Shown piece by piece: positions 55,912-64,000 of a stretch of 64,000 nt of DNA. How positions within the stretch are numbered: position 1 is the stretch's first letter; the number at the start of each line of letters is the position of its first letter. The stretch is from Mayamaea pseudoterrestris. Taxonomy: Eukaryota > Bacillariophyta > Bacillariophyceae > Sellaphorales > Sellaphoraceae. Position numbers and translations under genes: made by a program. The notes under the pieces are model-generated. The model had not been told where the DNA came from, made no database searches, and saw nothing but the letters and a program-made list of their open reading frames with translations. The stretch lies in contig BROI01000022.1 of assembly GCA_027923505.1 (NCBI GenBank), forward strand, positions 62,001 through 126,000, in the 5' to 3' direction.

Positions 55912-56855
55912 CTTACCGCTAGCATGTTCCAAGTATAGCCAAATGGAATTGATGGAGCAAGACTACAGATGGGGTGAAGTTTTAATGCCATGCACTGTAG
56001 CACCCTGAGGCTGGTTCCCGTGTGGATGTCTGAACTGCCCTCCCATACCGTAGCTGCTTGGAATCAGCTATGGATGATTTATATGCACCAAACTCACCGC
56101 AAGCATGTCCCCAAGCATAGCAAAACAGTTTGATGGAGCATGACTGCAATTGGGGGAAGGTTTGTTAGGGCACTGTAGCACCATGGAGCTGGTCTGTGTG
56201 GATGTATGAACTGCCCTCCCATACCAGTACTGTAGCTGCTTGGAATCAGCTATGGATGATTTATATGCACCAAACTCACCGCAAGCATGTCCCCAAGCAT
56301 AGCAAAACAGTTTGATGGAGCAGCACTACAATTGGGGGAAGGTTTGTTAGGGCACTGTAGCACCATGGAGCTGGTCTGTGTGGATGTATGAACTGCCCTC
56401 CCATACCGGTACCGTAGCTGCTTGGAATCAGCTTTGGATGATTTTTTGCAACAATCTCACCGCAAGCATGTCCTTAAGCATAGTTAAGCAGGATTGATGG
56501 AACAAGACTACAATTGGGGGTAGATTTGAAAGGCCATGCACTGTAGCACCATGTGGCTGGTACGTGTGTGGATGTCTGGATTGCCCTCCCATACCATTGC
56601 TGCTAGGAATCAGTTATGGATTATGTTTTGCACCAATCTCACCGTAAGCTTGTTTACAAGCGTAGCCAAACAGGATTGATGGAACAAGACTACAATTGGG
56701 GGTAGACTTGGAAGGCCATGCATTGTACCACCATGGAGCTGGTTTCTGTGTGAATGTCTGAACTGCCCTCCCATACCGTAGCTGCTTGGAATCAACTTTG
56801 GATGATTTTTTTGCAACAATCTCACCACAAGCATGTCACCAAGCATAAACAAACA
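55912..56855 (+). repeat. Satellite C, ~176-188-bp tandem unit, five copies
   Basis: The landmark C/TTGCCCTCCCATACC occurs at 56035, 56211, 56393, 56581 and 56763, spacing 176-188 bp. Units share GCTGCTTGGAATCAGCT, TGGATGATTT, CTCACCGCAAGCATGTCC, GATGGAGCAAGACTACAATTG and CTGTAGCACCATGGAGCTGG. It joins satellite B directly. Confidence 0.88.
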
Positions 56856-56875
56856 GGATTGATAGCTGATAGTAA

Positions 56876-57190
56876 TTGGAGCCTGATAGGTGTTTGGCAG
56901 TCAGCTGGTGTGGTCGTTTCCACACTTTCTCTGGAGCATTGGCCTGAGCTGGCCAGAGCCTGGGGCATGAAATCCATTCCATGGGATATAGAACAGTCAC
57001 TTACATATATATTTTGGGTTTGTGCGCAAGAATGAATCATTCCATGGGTGTGTGGATGCCAGAGCAAGTGGCATATAGCAGGAACAATGGCTAGGCCCAT
57101 CAGTTTACGGTTCATAAAACAATAAAATGGAGACTATACTGTGCCATGACGCCATCCCACTACCATATCCATCCTTTTGCACTTCCAAAA
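56876..57190 (+). repeat. Dispersed ~310-bp direct repeat, copy 1
   Basis: Starts TTGGAGCCTGATAGG and ends GCACTTCCAAAAAA. It matches 59456-59763 along its whole length with scattered small changes (shared: TTTCCACACTTTCTCTGGAG, AAGTGGCATATAGCAGG, CCATCCCACTACCATATCC). No coding capacity, no terminal inverted repeats seen. Confidence 0.85.
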
Positions 57191-57570
57191 AATAGCATAT
57201 TCGGTCTGACCTCGTCAGATCGGTCCCTTCCCCCTGCTGCAAGGTGGAAATTCCGGCGCGCAAAACACGTTTTCGGTACAAGGTCTACACAAATTTCTAC
57301 CCAGACAAAGCCTCTCGGGACTCGATAACGGTCAGCGGATTTCTTAGGAACTGTACCAGTATGACGCACCGGTACCGGTACACAAGCATGGAACGACATG
57401 ACCGCCGGTGCTACGGTACTACACACTCACCGGGCATGATTGCATAGAAGCTAACAAGCAGGCCTTGTAATAGCAGCTCAAGAGGCATGGGCCTACCTTC
57501 AAAATGCATGAATGTAGTTCAACTCCTTGTCACCAAGATTGTCATCCTGTGAGGCTCCCAATCCAAGCAG
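57191..57570. other. Unique spacer, no gene seen
   Basis: About 380 bp between repeat blocks. It contains overlapping ACCGGTACCGGTAC (~57370). Short frames only, no recognisable domain. Confidence 0.4.
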
Positions 57571-59262
57571 CTCATCAAGTAGCCATTAAGTGAGACATCA
57601 TGTGACTCAAGCGCCAAGTCCAGTGAGTCACCTACCTCAAGACCAGTCTCTTTCCCAGTGCAGCACCAAGCTTGTCACCTTCTGTGCTCCCAGTTTCTCC
57701 CAGCACTCACCCCAGCAGCCTACCACCAAGTGTGCCATCAAATGTCCCCCTCTGTGGCTTCCAGTTTGTCTCCCAGCACTCACCCCAACAGCTTGCCATC
57801 AAGTGTGCCATCCAGGAAACCAGGTTCAGCGCGTCACTAGCCAGGAATCCCTCAGTGCCAAGGGAACAGTTGACTGCCACATTCAACCACTGGTTGATAT
57901 GTCCGTCTCAGTGCATAGTGATGCCTTCCTCACCCAAATGGCCAAGTCTATGAGCCCCACAGTGCAAGTCCATATTGTTGATCCTGCTCAAACCACTCAC
58001 CCAGCAGCTTGCATCCAAAAAGGTGCCACCTAGCGCAAACCCAGTCTCCTTCCCAGTGCTGCACCAAGTTTGTCCCCTCCGTAAATCACTGATTTTTTCC
58101 AAGCACTTAGCCCAGCAGCTTGCCATCAACCATGCCGTCAAGTGATCCAAGTGATCCAAGTGTACGTCACCTAGCCCAGGACCCAGTCTCCTTTCAGTGC
58201 AGCATCAGATTCTGGGTGTGTCTTCAGGCACTCAACCCAGCAGCTGGCCATCAAGTTTGCTGTTAAGTGATCCAAGCGCCAAGCCCAGTAAGTCACCTAG
58301 CTCAGTGCAGCATCATGCTTGTCCCCCTCTATTTTTGCCTCCAGGCACTCAGATAACCAGCTTGTTATCAAGTGTGCCATCAAGTGATCCAAGTGTCATG
58401 CCCAGTACAGTATGTCACCTAGTGCAAAGGACCCAGTCTTCTTTCAGTGCAGCATCAAGCTTGTCACCCTCTGGATTGTCTCCAAGCACTTAACCAAGCA
58501 GCATGCCATCAAGTTCACTATCAAGTGTTCCAAGTGTCGCACCCAGTACGTCACCTATCGCGGGACCCAGTCTCCTTTCAGTGCAGCATCAGGTTTGTCT
58601 TTCTCTGGGTTTGTCTTTAGGCATTCAACCCAGCAGCTGGCCATCAAGTTTGCTGTTAAGTGATCCAAGCGCCAAGCCCAGTAAGTCACCTAGCTCAGTG
58701 CAGCATCATGCTTGTCCCCCTCTATTTTTGCCTCCAGGCACTCAGATAACCAGCTTGTTATCAAGTGTGCCATCAAGTGATCCAAGTGTCACGCCCAGTA
58801 CAGTATGTCACCTAGTGCAAAGGACCCAGTCTTCTTTCAGTGCAGCATCAAGCTTGTCACCCTCTGGATTGTCTCCAAGCACTTAACCAAGCAGCTTGCC
58901 ATCAAGTTCACTCTCAAGTGATCCAAGTGTCACGCCCAGTACGTCACCTAGCGCAGGACCCAGTCTCCTTTCAGTGCAGCATCAGGTTTGTCTTTCTCTG
59001 GGTTTGTCTTTAGGCATTCAACCCAGCAGCTGGCCATCAAGTTTGCCATTAAGTGATCCAAGCACCAAGCCCAGTAAGTCACCTAGCTCAGTGCAGCATC
59101 ATGCTTGTCCCCCTCTATTTTTGCCTCCAGGCACTCAGATAACCAGCTTGCCATCAAGTGTGCCATCAAGTGATCCAAGTGTCATGCCCAGTACAATATG
59201 TCACCTAGTGCAAAGGACCCAGTCTTCTTTCAGTGCAGCATCAAGCTTGTCACCCTCTGAGA
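57570..59262 (+). pseudogene. Degenerate Pro/Ser-rich (PSxxPS-type) repeat block
   Basis: Repeats of ~393 bp with ~130-bp subunits; the block at 58503 recurs at 58896. Translation gives SSDPSVTPSTSPSAGPS, SDPSAKPSKSPSS and SSVPSSDPSVTPS, the PSxxPS pattern of many secreted or wall-associated diatom proteins. The Pro/Ser text moves among three frames, with stops and no flanking signal peptide or anchor, so no intact gene can be drawn. I read it as the decayed repeat domain of such a gene, or as satellite DNA grown from one. Frames of 127-136 codons at 58503-58886 and 58896-59306 are the longest remnants. Part of another satellite is embedded at 57876-57975. Confidence 0.6.
57876..57975 (+). 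repeat. Orphan fragment of satellite B
   Basis: ACATTCAACCACTGGTTGAT, then CATAGTGATGCCTTCC, CACCCAAATGGCCAAGTC and TATGAGCCCCACAGTGCAAG align in order with the second half of a satellite B unit, with more divergence than between array units. It sits about 2 kb beyond the array, inside the Pro/Ser block. Confidence 0.7.
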
Positions 59263-59347
59263 TTGGTCCAAAATCATCCATAGCTGATTCCAAGCAGCTA
59301 CGGTAAGGGAGGGCAATTCAGACATCCACACAGGTACCAGCTCCATG
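59262..59347 (-). repeat. Inverted partial copy of satellite C
   Basis: Reads in reverse complement as GGTACCTGTGTGGATGTC, TGAATTGCCCTCCC, TTACCGTAGCTGCTTGGAAT and CAGCTATGGATGATTTTGG, the core of the satellite C unit, but opposite in orientation to the array at 55.9-56.9 kb. Confidence 0.8.
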
Positions 59348-59455
59348 CGACAGTGGAGACTATACCATGCCATGGCGCCCTTCCAATACCATGGCATGAC
59401 AAGATTGGCCTGTTTGATTGTTCAGTAATGCACTGAAGCCTCCTTCAGCAAGTGG

Positions 59456-59763
59456 TTGGAGCCTGGTTGGGGTTTGGCAGTCAACTGGTGTGGTTGTTTC
59501 CACACTTTCTCTGGAGCATTGGCCTGAGCTTGGCCAGAGCCTGGTGCATGAAATCCGATGTAGAACAGTCACTAACATATATTTTGGGTTTGTGCTCAAG
59601 AATGGATCATTCCAATGTGCTTGTGGGTGCCAGAGCAAGTGGCATATAGCAGGGACAATGGCTAGGCCCATCATTTTATGGTTCATAACACAATGAAATG
59701 GAGATTTATATTGTGCCATGGCGCCATCCCACTACCATATCCATCCTTTGGCACTTCCGAAAA
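59456..59763 (+). repeat. Dispersed ~310-bp direct repeat, copy 2
   Basis: Second copy of 56876-57190, same orientation, 2.58 kb apart. A further short piece of its 3' part (GTGGAGACTATACCATGCC) lies at ~59349-59400. The element between the copies has no polymerase or capsid-like genes. Confidence 0.85.
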
Positions 59764-60008
59764 TTTGTTTTAAATTCTAAATAGCAGTTATCTCAGGTGT
59801 ACCTTGGCATCTGCCTGAAACGCTAAAGATCTGTCGTTCCGTTACTCGCTGCGTCACGCTTTTGCCGCGATGGCGCGCTTCGAAACAATCACATCGACGA
59901 CACGGCAGAGCAGCTTCGACTGTTGTCGCTGTGGAACCTACGAGTTTCCCATAAATACAGCTTATGCAAGACAAGGGTCTATGAAGGCAAAGCAGGCAGT
60001 GAGAATTT

Positions 60009-60866
60009 ATGGTTGGCGTTGAATCTGCTGACATCACCCAAAACGACGAGCGATTCGATGATGCTGCTGCGTTTGACGATGATTGGCAACTTCCACTCGA
60101 CTTTCACCTCTTTGCAAACTTTGTTCCGCACAAGGTTTACTACTCGGCGACAAGCTACTTTACGATTGACTGCGTCGAGTCATTGACTCCCATTGACATG
60201 ACGAGCTTGTCATCGGGTGCTCACGATGCGACTGGTTTGTGCGCGTGGAGAGGTGCGTTTCTCTTGGTGGCCATGATGGATGCTCTGCAAGATTTTGTGA
60301 CTGGGAACCGCAACGTCTTGGAACTTGGCTCCGGGACTGGTGTAGGAGGTATTGCTTTACTGAAAGCTGGACTCGCGTCAACCTTGTGCTTCTCCGACGC
60401 TGATCCTGCTGCCATTCAATTGTGTCGACGCAACTGCATCACCAACAACTTGCCTCTGTCATCGTAACACATTGAAGAGTTGCATTGGGGCGAAGCATTG
60501 CCTTTTACAATACAGGCAGCATCATTCGACGCTGTCGTTGCTGCCGACGTCATTTACGATATTGAACTGCTTTCCATTTGCCTCCAGTCGGCAGCCGACT
60601 GCGTGCGCGTCGATGGCTACTTGATTCTTTCACACGTTCCTCGGGCCTGCTGCAAGGCGAATCAGTCTGCTGGTGATGAGAGCTTGGAGCAACTCATTGT
60701 TCGTCGTGCAACGCAAGTTGGATTTGAGCTTGCGACTATTCTACAACCGACTCATGACGCTGAACTGTGGAGAGCACCGAGCGATTCGTTGAATCGTCTC
60801 ATTGGAGGAACCTTTGAGGACATGGTAGAGGTTGATGCGTTAATACTGGTCTTCCAAAAGAAATGA
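60009..60866 (+). CDS. METTL-type (Methyltransf_16) methyltransferase with in-frame stop
   Basis: Class I SAM-dependent methyltransferase, lysine/protein type of the METTL21/22-FAM86 group. ATG at 60009. SAM motif I is VLELGSGTGVGGIAL, followed by CFSDADPAAIQLCRRNC, and the post-I block FDAVVAADVIYDIELL. The frame is broken by TAA at 60465-60467, between ITNNLPLSS and HIEELHWGEALPF; the same frame then continues open to a stop at 60864-60866. Total length (285 codons) suits the family. I found no GT-AG intron that removes the TAA and keeps frame: the best acceptor (AATACAG, ~60515) gives lengths not divisible by three. It could be a young pseudogene, a readthrough gene or a sequence error. 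Both halves keep family motifs, so any loss must be recent. It stands clear of the repeat mosaic by ~250 bp. Confidence 0.75.
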
Positions 60867-61515
60867 TAGTTGTTAGGCTGTTGTTGAAATACATAGAATT
60901 GTAGTAGCAGAGCCAATAAAAAGTTACCCTGCCGGTACCTCATTTACAGATGCAGAACAAAGTTCTTGTGTAGGTTTTATAGTGGATACCCAAGCGAAAT
61001 TCAGCTTGGCAAAAGCAGGCGACATGTAGCGCGTCAAAAACATACTACTCTTCATGGAATGATTGGGTAGACTTTATCGCAATGTGACTCACTGCCAGGA
61101 TGTCACTGTCAATGTCAGTCGTGCCAAACGGATGGTGTCAGTGACGCAAATGGAAATCGGATCGCGTCACGAAGGAACAAGCAGAAGGCGTCAAAGAAAA
61201 TCAGAACCCGCAGCGCCTGCCTTGGAAGGCGAAAGATCGTGCACAAAACCAAACTGCAAGGTACGATGCGCAATATGGATGGATCGTTTTGTCTTGACTT
61301 GATGTTAACCATGAGAGATGAGAGAATGAGAGAGATGGAGAGATGAGAGATGATTCATGGAAGGACGACGAGTCGACGGAACGAGTGGGAAACGTGCGCG
61401 AAGCGACAAGTGTCACGGAATCCTTTCGATGCTGGTGATCAAGACTGACTTTTTCATTCTTCTCTCGCAGGCACAAAGCTTTTGCTATTGAACTTGTTAC
61501 GCTATACAAGTAAAC
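60867..61515. other. Intergenic region, probable PGK promoter and leader
   Basis: About 650 bp. A GAGA-rich stretch (GAGAGATGAGAGAATGAGAG, 61313-61352) lies ~170 bp upstream of the PGK start. A CTTCTCTCGCAG acceptor-like site at ~61459-61470 could end an intron in the PGK 5' leader. A frame at 61063 has no recognisable domain. Confidence 0.45.
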
Positions 61516-62850
61516 ATGTCATCAGTTGACGATTCCAATCTCATGCCGTCGCTTCCTCCTGGAGCGACTCGCAAGCGCAACGTTCTCGACGTCCTCGAGG
61601 AGCTTGAAAAGCAAGACTCGAACAAGCGCAATGTGCTTGTTCGCGTTGATTTCAACGTTCCCATGAACAAGCAGGGCGAAATTACCGACGACTCGCGTAT
61701 TCGCGGTGCCTTGCCGACGATTGAAACCATTTTGCGTCATGGCTGCAATGCCATTCTAATGTCGCACATGGGTCGTCCCAAGCTGGTGCAAAAGAATGAA
61801 GACAATGAGGAAACTACAAAGGAGAAGGAATCCTTATCGCTCAAGCCAGTGGCGGAACATTTGGGAAATCTTTTGAATCAAGACGTTTTGTTTGCCGACG
61901 ATTGCTTGAATGCGCAAGCAACGATTGATAAGCTTGACGCGAATGGAGGCAGCGTGGCGCTGTTGGAGAATTTGCGTTTCTACAAGCAGGAGGAGAAGAA
62001 CGATAAGGACTTTGCGCAGACGCTGGCTAACTACGCGGATGCCTTTGTCAATGACGCGTTTGGCACTTGCCATCGCGCGCATGCCAGTGTGTCGGGCGTG
62101 CCAGCCTTGCTTGACCCAAAGCTTTGCGGCATTGGATGCTTGGTGGCGAGCGAATTGGCCTACTTGGATTTTTCCAATGTTTCCGACTCGGACAAGATTG
62201 CCGCCATTATTGGAGGCTCCAAGGTTAGCACTAAACTGCCAGTCATTCAAGGCATTTTGAAGAGCGCCAATGTTTTGATTCTTCAAGGAGGACTGGCCTT
62301 TACCTTTTTAAAGGCGCAGGGTATCTCCGTCGGAAGCTCGCTCTTGGAAGATTCCATGATTGATACCGCCAAGGACTTGTTGGAGGAGGCCAAGACAAGC
62401 GGAAAGGAAATGGTGTTGCCAGTTGACGCCGTATGTTCCCAGTCTTTTCCCAGTGGTCCCATGGACAAGGCCGACACGCAAACGTTTGACTTGACACCCG
62501 AGGCTGGCATTCCAGAAGGATGGATGGGACTAGACATTGGTCCGAAATCGGTCGAACTCTTTGCCGAAAAGCTGCAGGGAACGACCAAGATTGTTTTCAA
62601 CGGACCGGCTGGTGTGTTCGAAGTGACACCCTTTGATGAAGGCACGCGTGAATTGGTCAAGACTATTGCTAAGCTAACCAAGGAGGGAACGGTTTCGGTT
62701 GTTGGCGGTGGTGACAGTGTGGCCGCTTTGGAGCAGTTTGGTCAAACGGACTCTGTGAGCTATGTGTCGACTGGAGGTGGAGCGACGCTGGAACTCTTGG
62801 CGGGCGATACATTGCCTGGCGTCGCTGCCATTGCCGATTACGAAGAATAA
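61516..62850 (+). CDS. PGK: Phosphoglycerate kinase
   Basis: Glycolytic enzyme converting 1,3-bisphosphoglycerate plus ADP to 3-phosphoglycerate plus ATP, and the reverse in gluconeogenesis or the Calvin cycle. 444 aa, no intron in the coding region, ATG at 61516 (context AAACATGTC). Motifs in order: NVLVRVDFNVPMN with substrate Asp/Asn, DSRIRGALPTIE, LMSHMGRPK, the VALLENLRFYKQEEK block, FVNDAFGTCHRAHAS, the hinge and nucleotide site GGSKVSTKLPVI, FNGPAGVFE, and GGGDSVAALEQFG. The N-terminal ~30-residue extension (VDDSNLMPSLPPGATRKR) has no signal peptide or ASAF motif, so this is a cytosolic or possibly mitochondrial isoform, not the plastid one. The acidic loop after GRPK (KNEDNEETTKEKE) is longer than usual. 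All catalytic blocks look intact. Confidence 0.96.
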   Translation: MSSVDDSNLMPSLPPGATRKRNVLDVLEELEKQDSNKRNVLVRVDFNVPMNKQGEITDDSRIRGALPTIETILRHGCNAILMSHMGRPKLVQKNEDNEETTKEKESLSLKPVAEHLGNLLNQDVLFADDCLNAQATIDKLDANGGSVALLENLRFYKQEEKNDKDFAQTLANYADAFVNDAFGTCHRAHASVSGVPALLDPKLCGIGCLVASELAYLDFSNVSDSDKIAAIIGGSKVSTKLPVIQGILKSANVLILQGGLAFTFLKAQGISVGSSLLEDSMIDTAKDLLEEAKTSGKEMVLPVDAVCSQSFPSGPMDKADTQTFDLTPEAGIPEGWMGLDIGPKSVELFAEKLQGTTKIVFNGPAGVFEVTPFDEGTRELVKTIAKLTKEGTVSVVGGGDSVAALEQFGQTDSVSYVSTGGGATLELLAGDTLPGVAAIADYEE

Positions 62851-62983
62851 AAGAAGCTTGATCGATGTCGACTCCTTGAACACCTGCGCCGAACGGCGAA
62901 ACTTTCGTTCATGTTGTTAATCTACGTAATTCACGATTTAAGTACCTTTACAAGGACACGTTTAGAGCATGGTTTAACTTTAT

Positions 62984-64000
62984 TTATAGCAGTCGCAGTG
63001 TTTCGCTTGGTAGTTCCAGCCCCTCCTTCTTCAGCAACGCGTACGCCACCTTTGGTTGCGCGATGGAATGGAGCAAACCCTTCAGCACTAGGCAGTCAAA
63101 CTCATGCTTCGAAAGATCACCCGGCCGCAGTGGTCCAGTAGTCGTTTGCGCCGATGCCGCACTCAAATGCGCCAGTGTAATGGCTGTGGCAACGCTCAAG
63201 TTGAATGATTCAGCAAAGCCCTGCATGGGAAGATAAAATGTCTCGTCGACGAGCTCACGCATTTCATCCGAAATGCCGCGCTCTTCATTTCCCATGACAA
63301 TGCAAATTTGTTGGTCAGCATGTGCTTTCCAGTCAATCGTCCTTATATCTCTGGCCTTTGGATTCACGTCGCTGGCATATAATCGAACATTGTTTCGCTT
63401 CAATGTTGCGACGGCTTCCTTGGCCGACGCGTAGTTGCTCAACGTGAGCCACTGCGCAGCGCCCATGGCGGTCCGCATCCCCCGCTTTTGTGAAAGAGCA
63501 GCCTTGCCTAGATAGCGACCCGATTCAATGACAACGTGAACGTGCTGGACGCCAAAGGATTCAATAGTTCGTAAACAAGCCCATACATTAGATGGGTTGC
63601 TTGGATTTTCAAATAAAAATGAAGTTTGTATGGTCCGTTGGCGGAGAACTCCTCTTATTCGCTCCAGTCGATCAGGCTTGACGTATGGTATTAGCAGTTC
63701 TGTCGCTTTTGGGACAGAGTCTGGCGATAGTTGTTCCCAAGCTGCAGCATGTTGATTGATTTGCTCGAGCGCAACTTGATCCTTGGCGGCTTCTTCCTGC
63801 ACGACGCGTTGCAACTCCTCCTCGTTGTTAGTGATAAAAGTCCGACTGCTTTCAAAGCGATCGTCCCACTTGGGACTTTCTCCGAATTCGAATCGCTCCC
63901 ATTCAAGTGTAGTTGATTGCTGTTGATTGGATTTTCGTTTCCGTGGCGAGGAACCAGCGTACAATCGACACGAAAAAGGCTTTACAAATGACCTTTTTGA
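62984..64000 (-). CDS. SpoU/TrmH-family RNA 2'-O-methyltransferase, 5' end outside window
   Basis: SPOUT-class methyltransferase that would methylate a ribose 2'-OH of tRNA or rRNA. The frame stays open from the stop at 62984 to the window end without an ATG, so the gene is partial at its start; at least 326 residues are seen, preceded by FVKPFSCRLYAGSS. SpoU motif 1 is ENPSNPSNVWACLRTIESFG, motif 2 is CIVMGNEERGIS, and motif 3 is LPMQGFAESFNLSVATAIT, which together form the knotted SAM site with the catalytic Arg and Asn. The N-terminal half is charged (KRKSNQQQ and a helical acidic stretch), unlike bacterial TrmH, and the protein is longer than bacterial members. It could act in mitochondrion, plastid or cytosol. 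It converges on PGK with a 133-bp gap. Confidence 0.88.
   Translation of the reverse strand, partial: SKRSFVKPFSCRLYAGSSPRKRKSNQQQSTTLEWERFEFGESPKWDDRFESSRTFITNNEEELQRVVQEEAAKDQVALEQINQHAAAWEQLSPDSVPKATELLIPYVKPDRLERIRGVLRQRTIQTSFLFENPSNPSNVWACLRTIESFGVQHVHVVIESGRYLGKAALSQKRGMRTAMGAAQWLTLSNYASAKEAVATLKRNNVRLYASDVNPKARDIRTIDWKAHADQQICIVMGNEERGISDEMRELVDETFYLPMQGFAESFNLSVATAITLAHLSAASAQTTTGPLRPGDLSKHEFDCLVLKGLLHSIAQPKVAYALLKKEGLELPSETLRLL

Noticed and set aside
56876-59763. Two ~310-bp direct repeats as ends of an LTR element
   Set aside because: The sequence between them is Pro/Ser repeat and satellite with no gag- or pol-like coding, and no primer-binding site or target duplication was seen.
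60463-60515. Intron that would remove the TAA in the METTL-type gene
   Set aside because: Candidate GT-AG pairs give lengths not divisible by three, shift the downstream frame and delete the HWGEAL block.

Overview
The window is nuclear DNA of a photosynthetic eukaryote, most likely a diatom or a close ochrophyte relative. Genes are intron-poor and tightly packed on both strands, with short GT-AG introns. A light-harvesting protein and a methyltransferase-like membrane protein carry N-terminal signal peptides ending in the ASAF-type motif of complex red-lineage plastids. A degenerate Pro/Ser-rich repeat block near 58 kb resembles the PSxxPS repeats common in diatom proteins. I saw no prokaryotic features, no viral or retroelement genes and no CRISPR array.

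Layout: (1) 400-8740 is a satellite array with a ~174-bp unit. (2) 8.9-47.8 kb is a gene-rich core: aldo/keto reductase, cupin, cyclin, tropinone-reductase-like SDR, PHD/ePHD protein, two tandem ZIP metal transporters, carnitine acyltransferase, WW-domain protein, phytochelatin synthase, ORC6, a kinesin-4 motor fused to a PRC1/MAP65 microtubule bundler, an ICMT-like methyltransferase, an FG-GAP-like surface protein, a Chk2-type FHA kinase, a SAP-like repeat protein, a light-harvesting protein, an OTU protease and an LRR-like protein. (3) 47.97-55.91 kb is a second satellite, unrelated in sequence, with a ~347-bp dimeric unit built on palindromes. (4) 55.9-59.8 kb is a mosaic of a third ~182-bp repeat, a ~310-bp direct repeat and the degenerate Pro/Ser block. 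(5) 59.9-64 kb holds a METTL-type methyltransferase with an in-frame stop, phosphoglycerate kinase and a SpoU-family RNA methyltransferase cut by the window edge.

Two functional themes stand out. Metal handling: the ZIP pair, with His-rich and Cys-rich loops, lies a few kb from phytochelatin synthase. Cell cycle and genome maintenance: a cyclin, ORC6, kinesin-4-PRC1 and Chk2 lie in ~28 kb, and ORC6 and the kinesin fusion share a 227-bp divergent promoter.

The most striking observations are the single-polypeptide kinesin-4/PRC1 fusion (in animals these are two proteins that cooperate on antiparallel microtubule overlaps) and a Chk2-like checkpoint kinase that ends in a canonical PCNA-binding PIP box. 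All family calls come from reading motifs by eye; no database search was possible.
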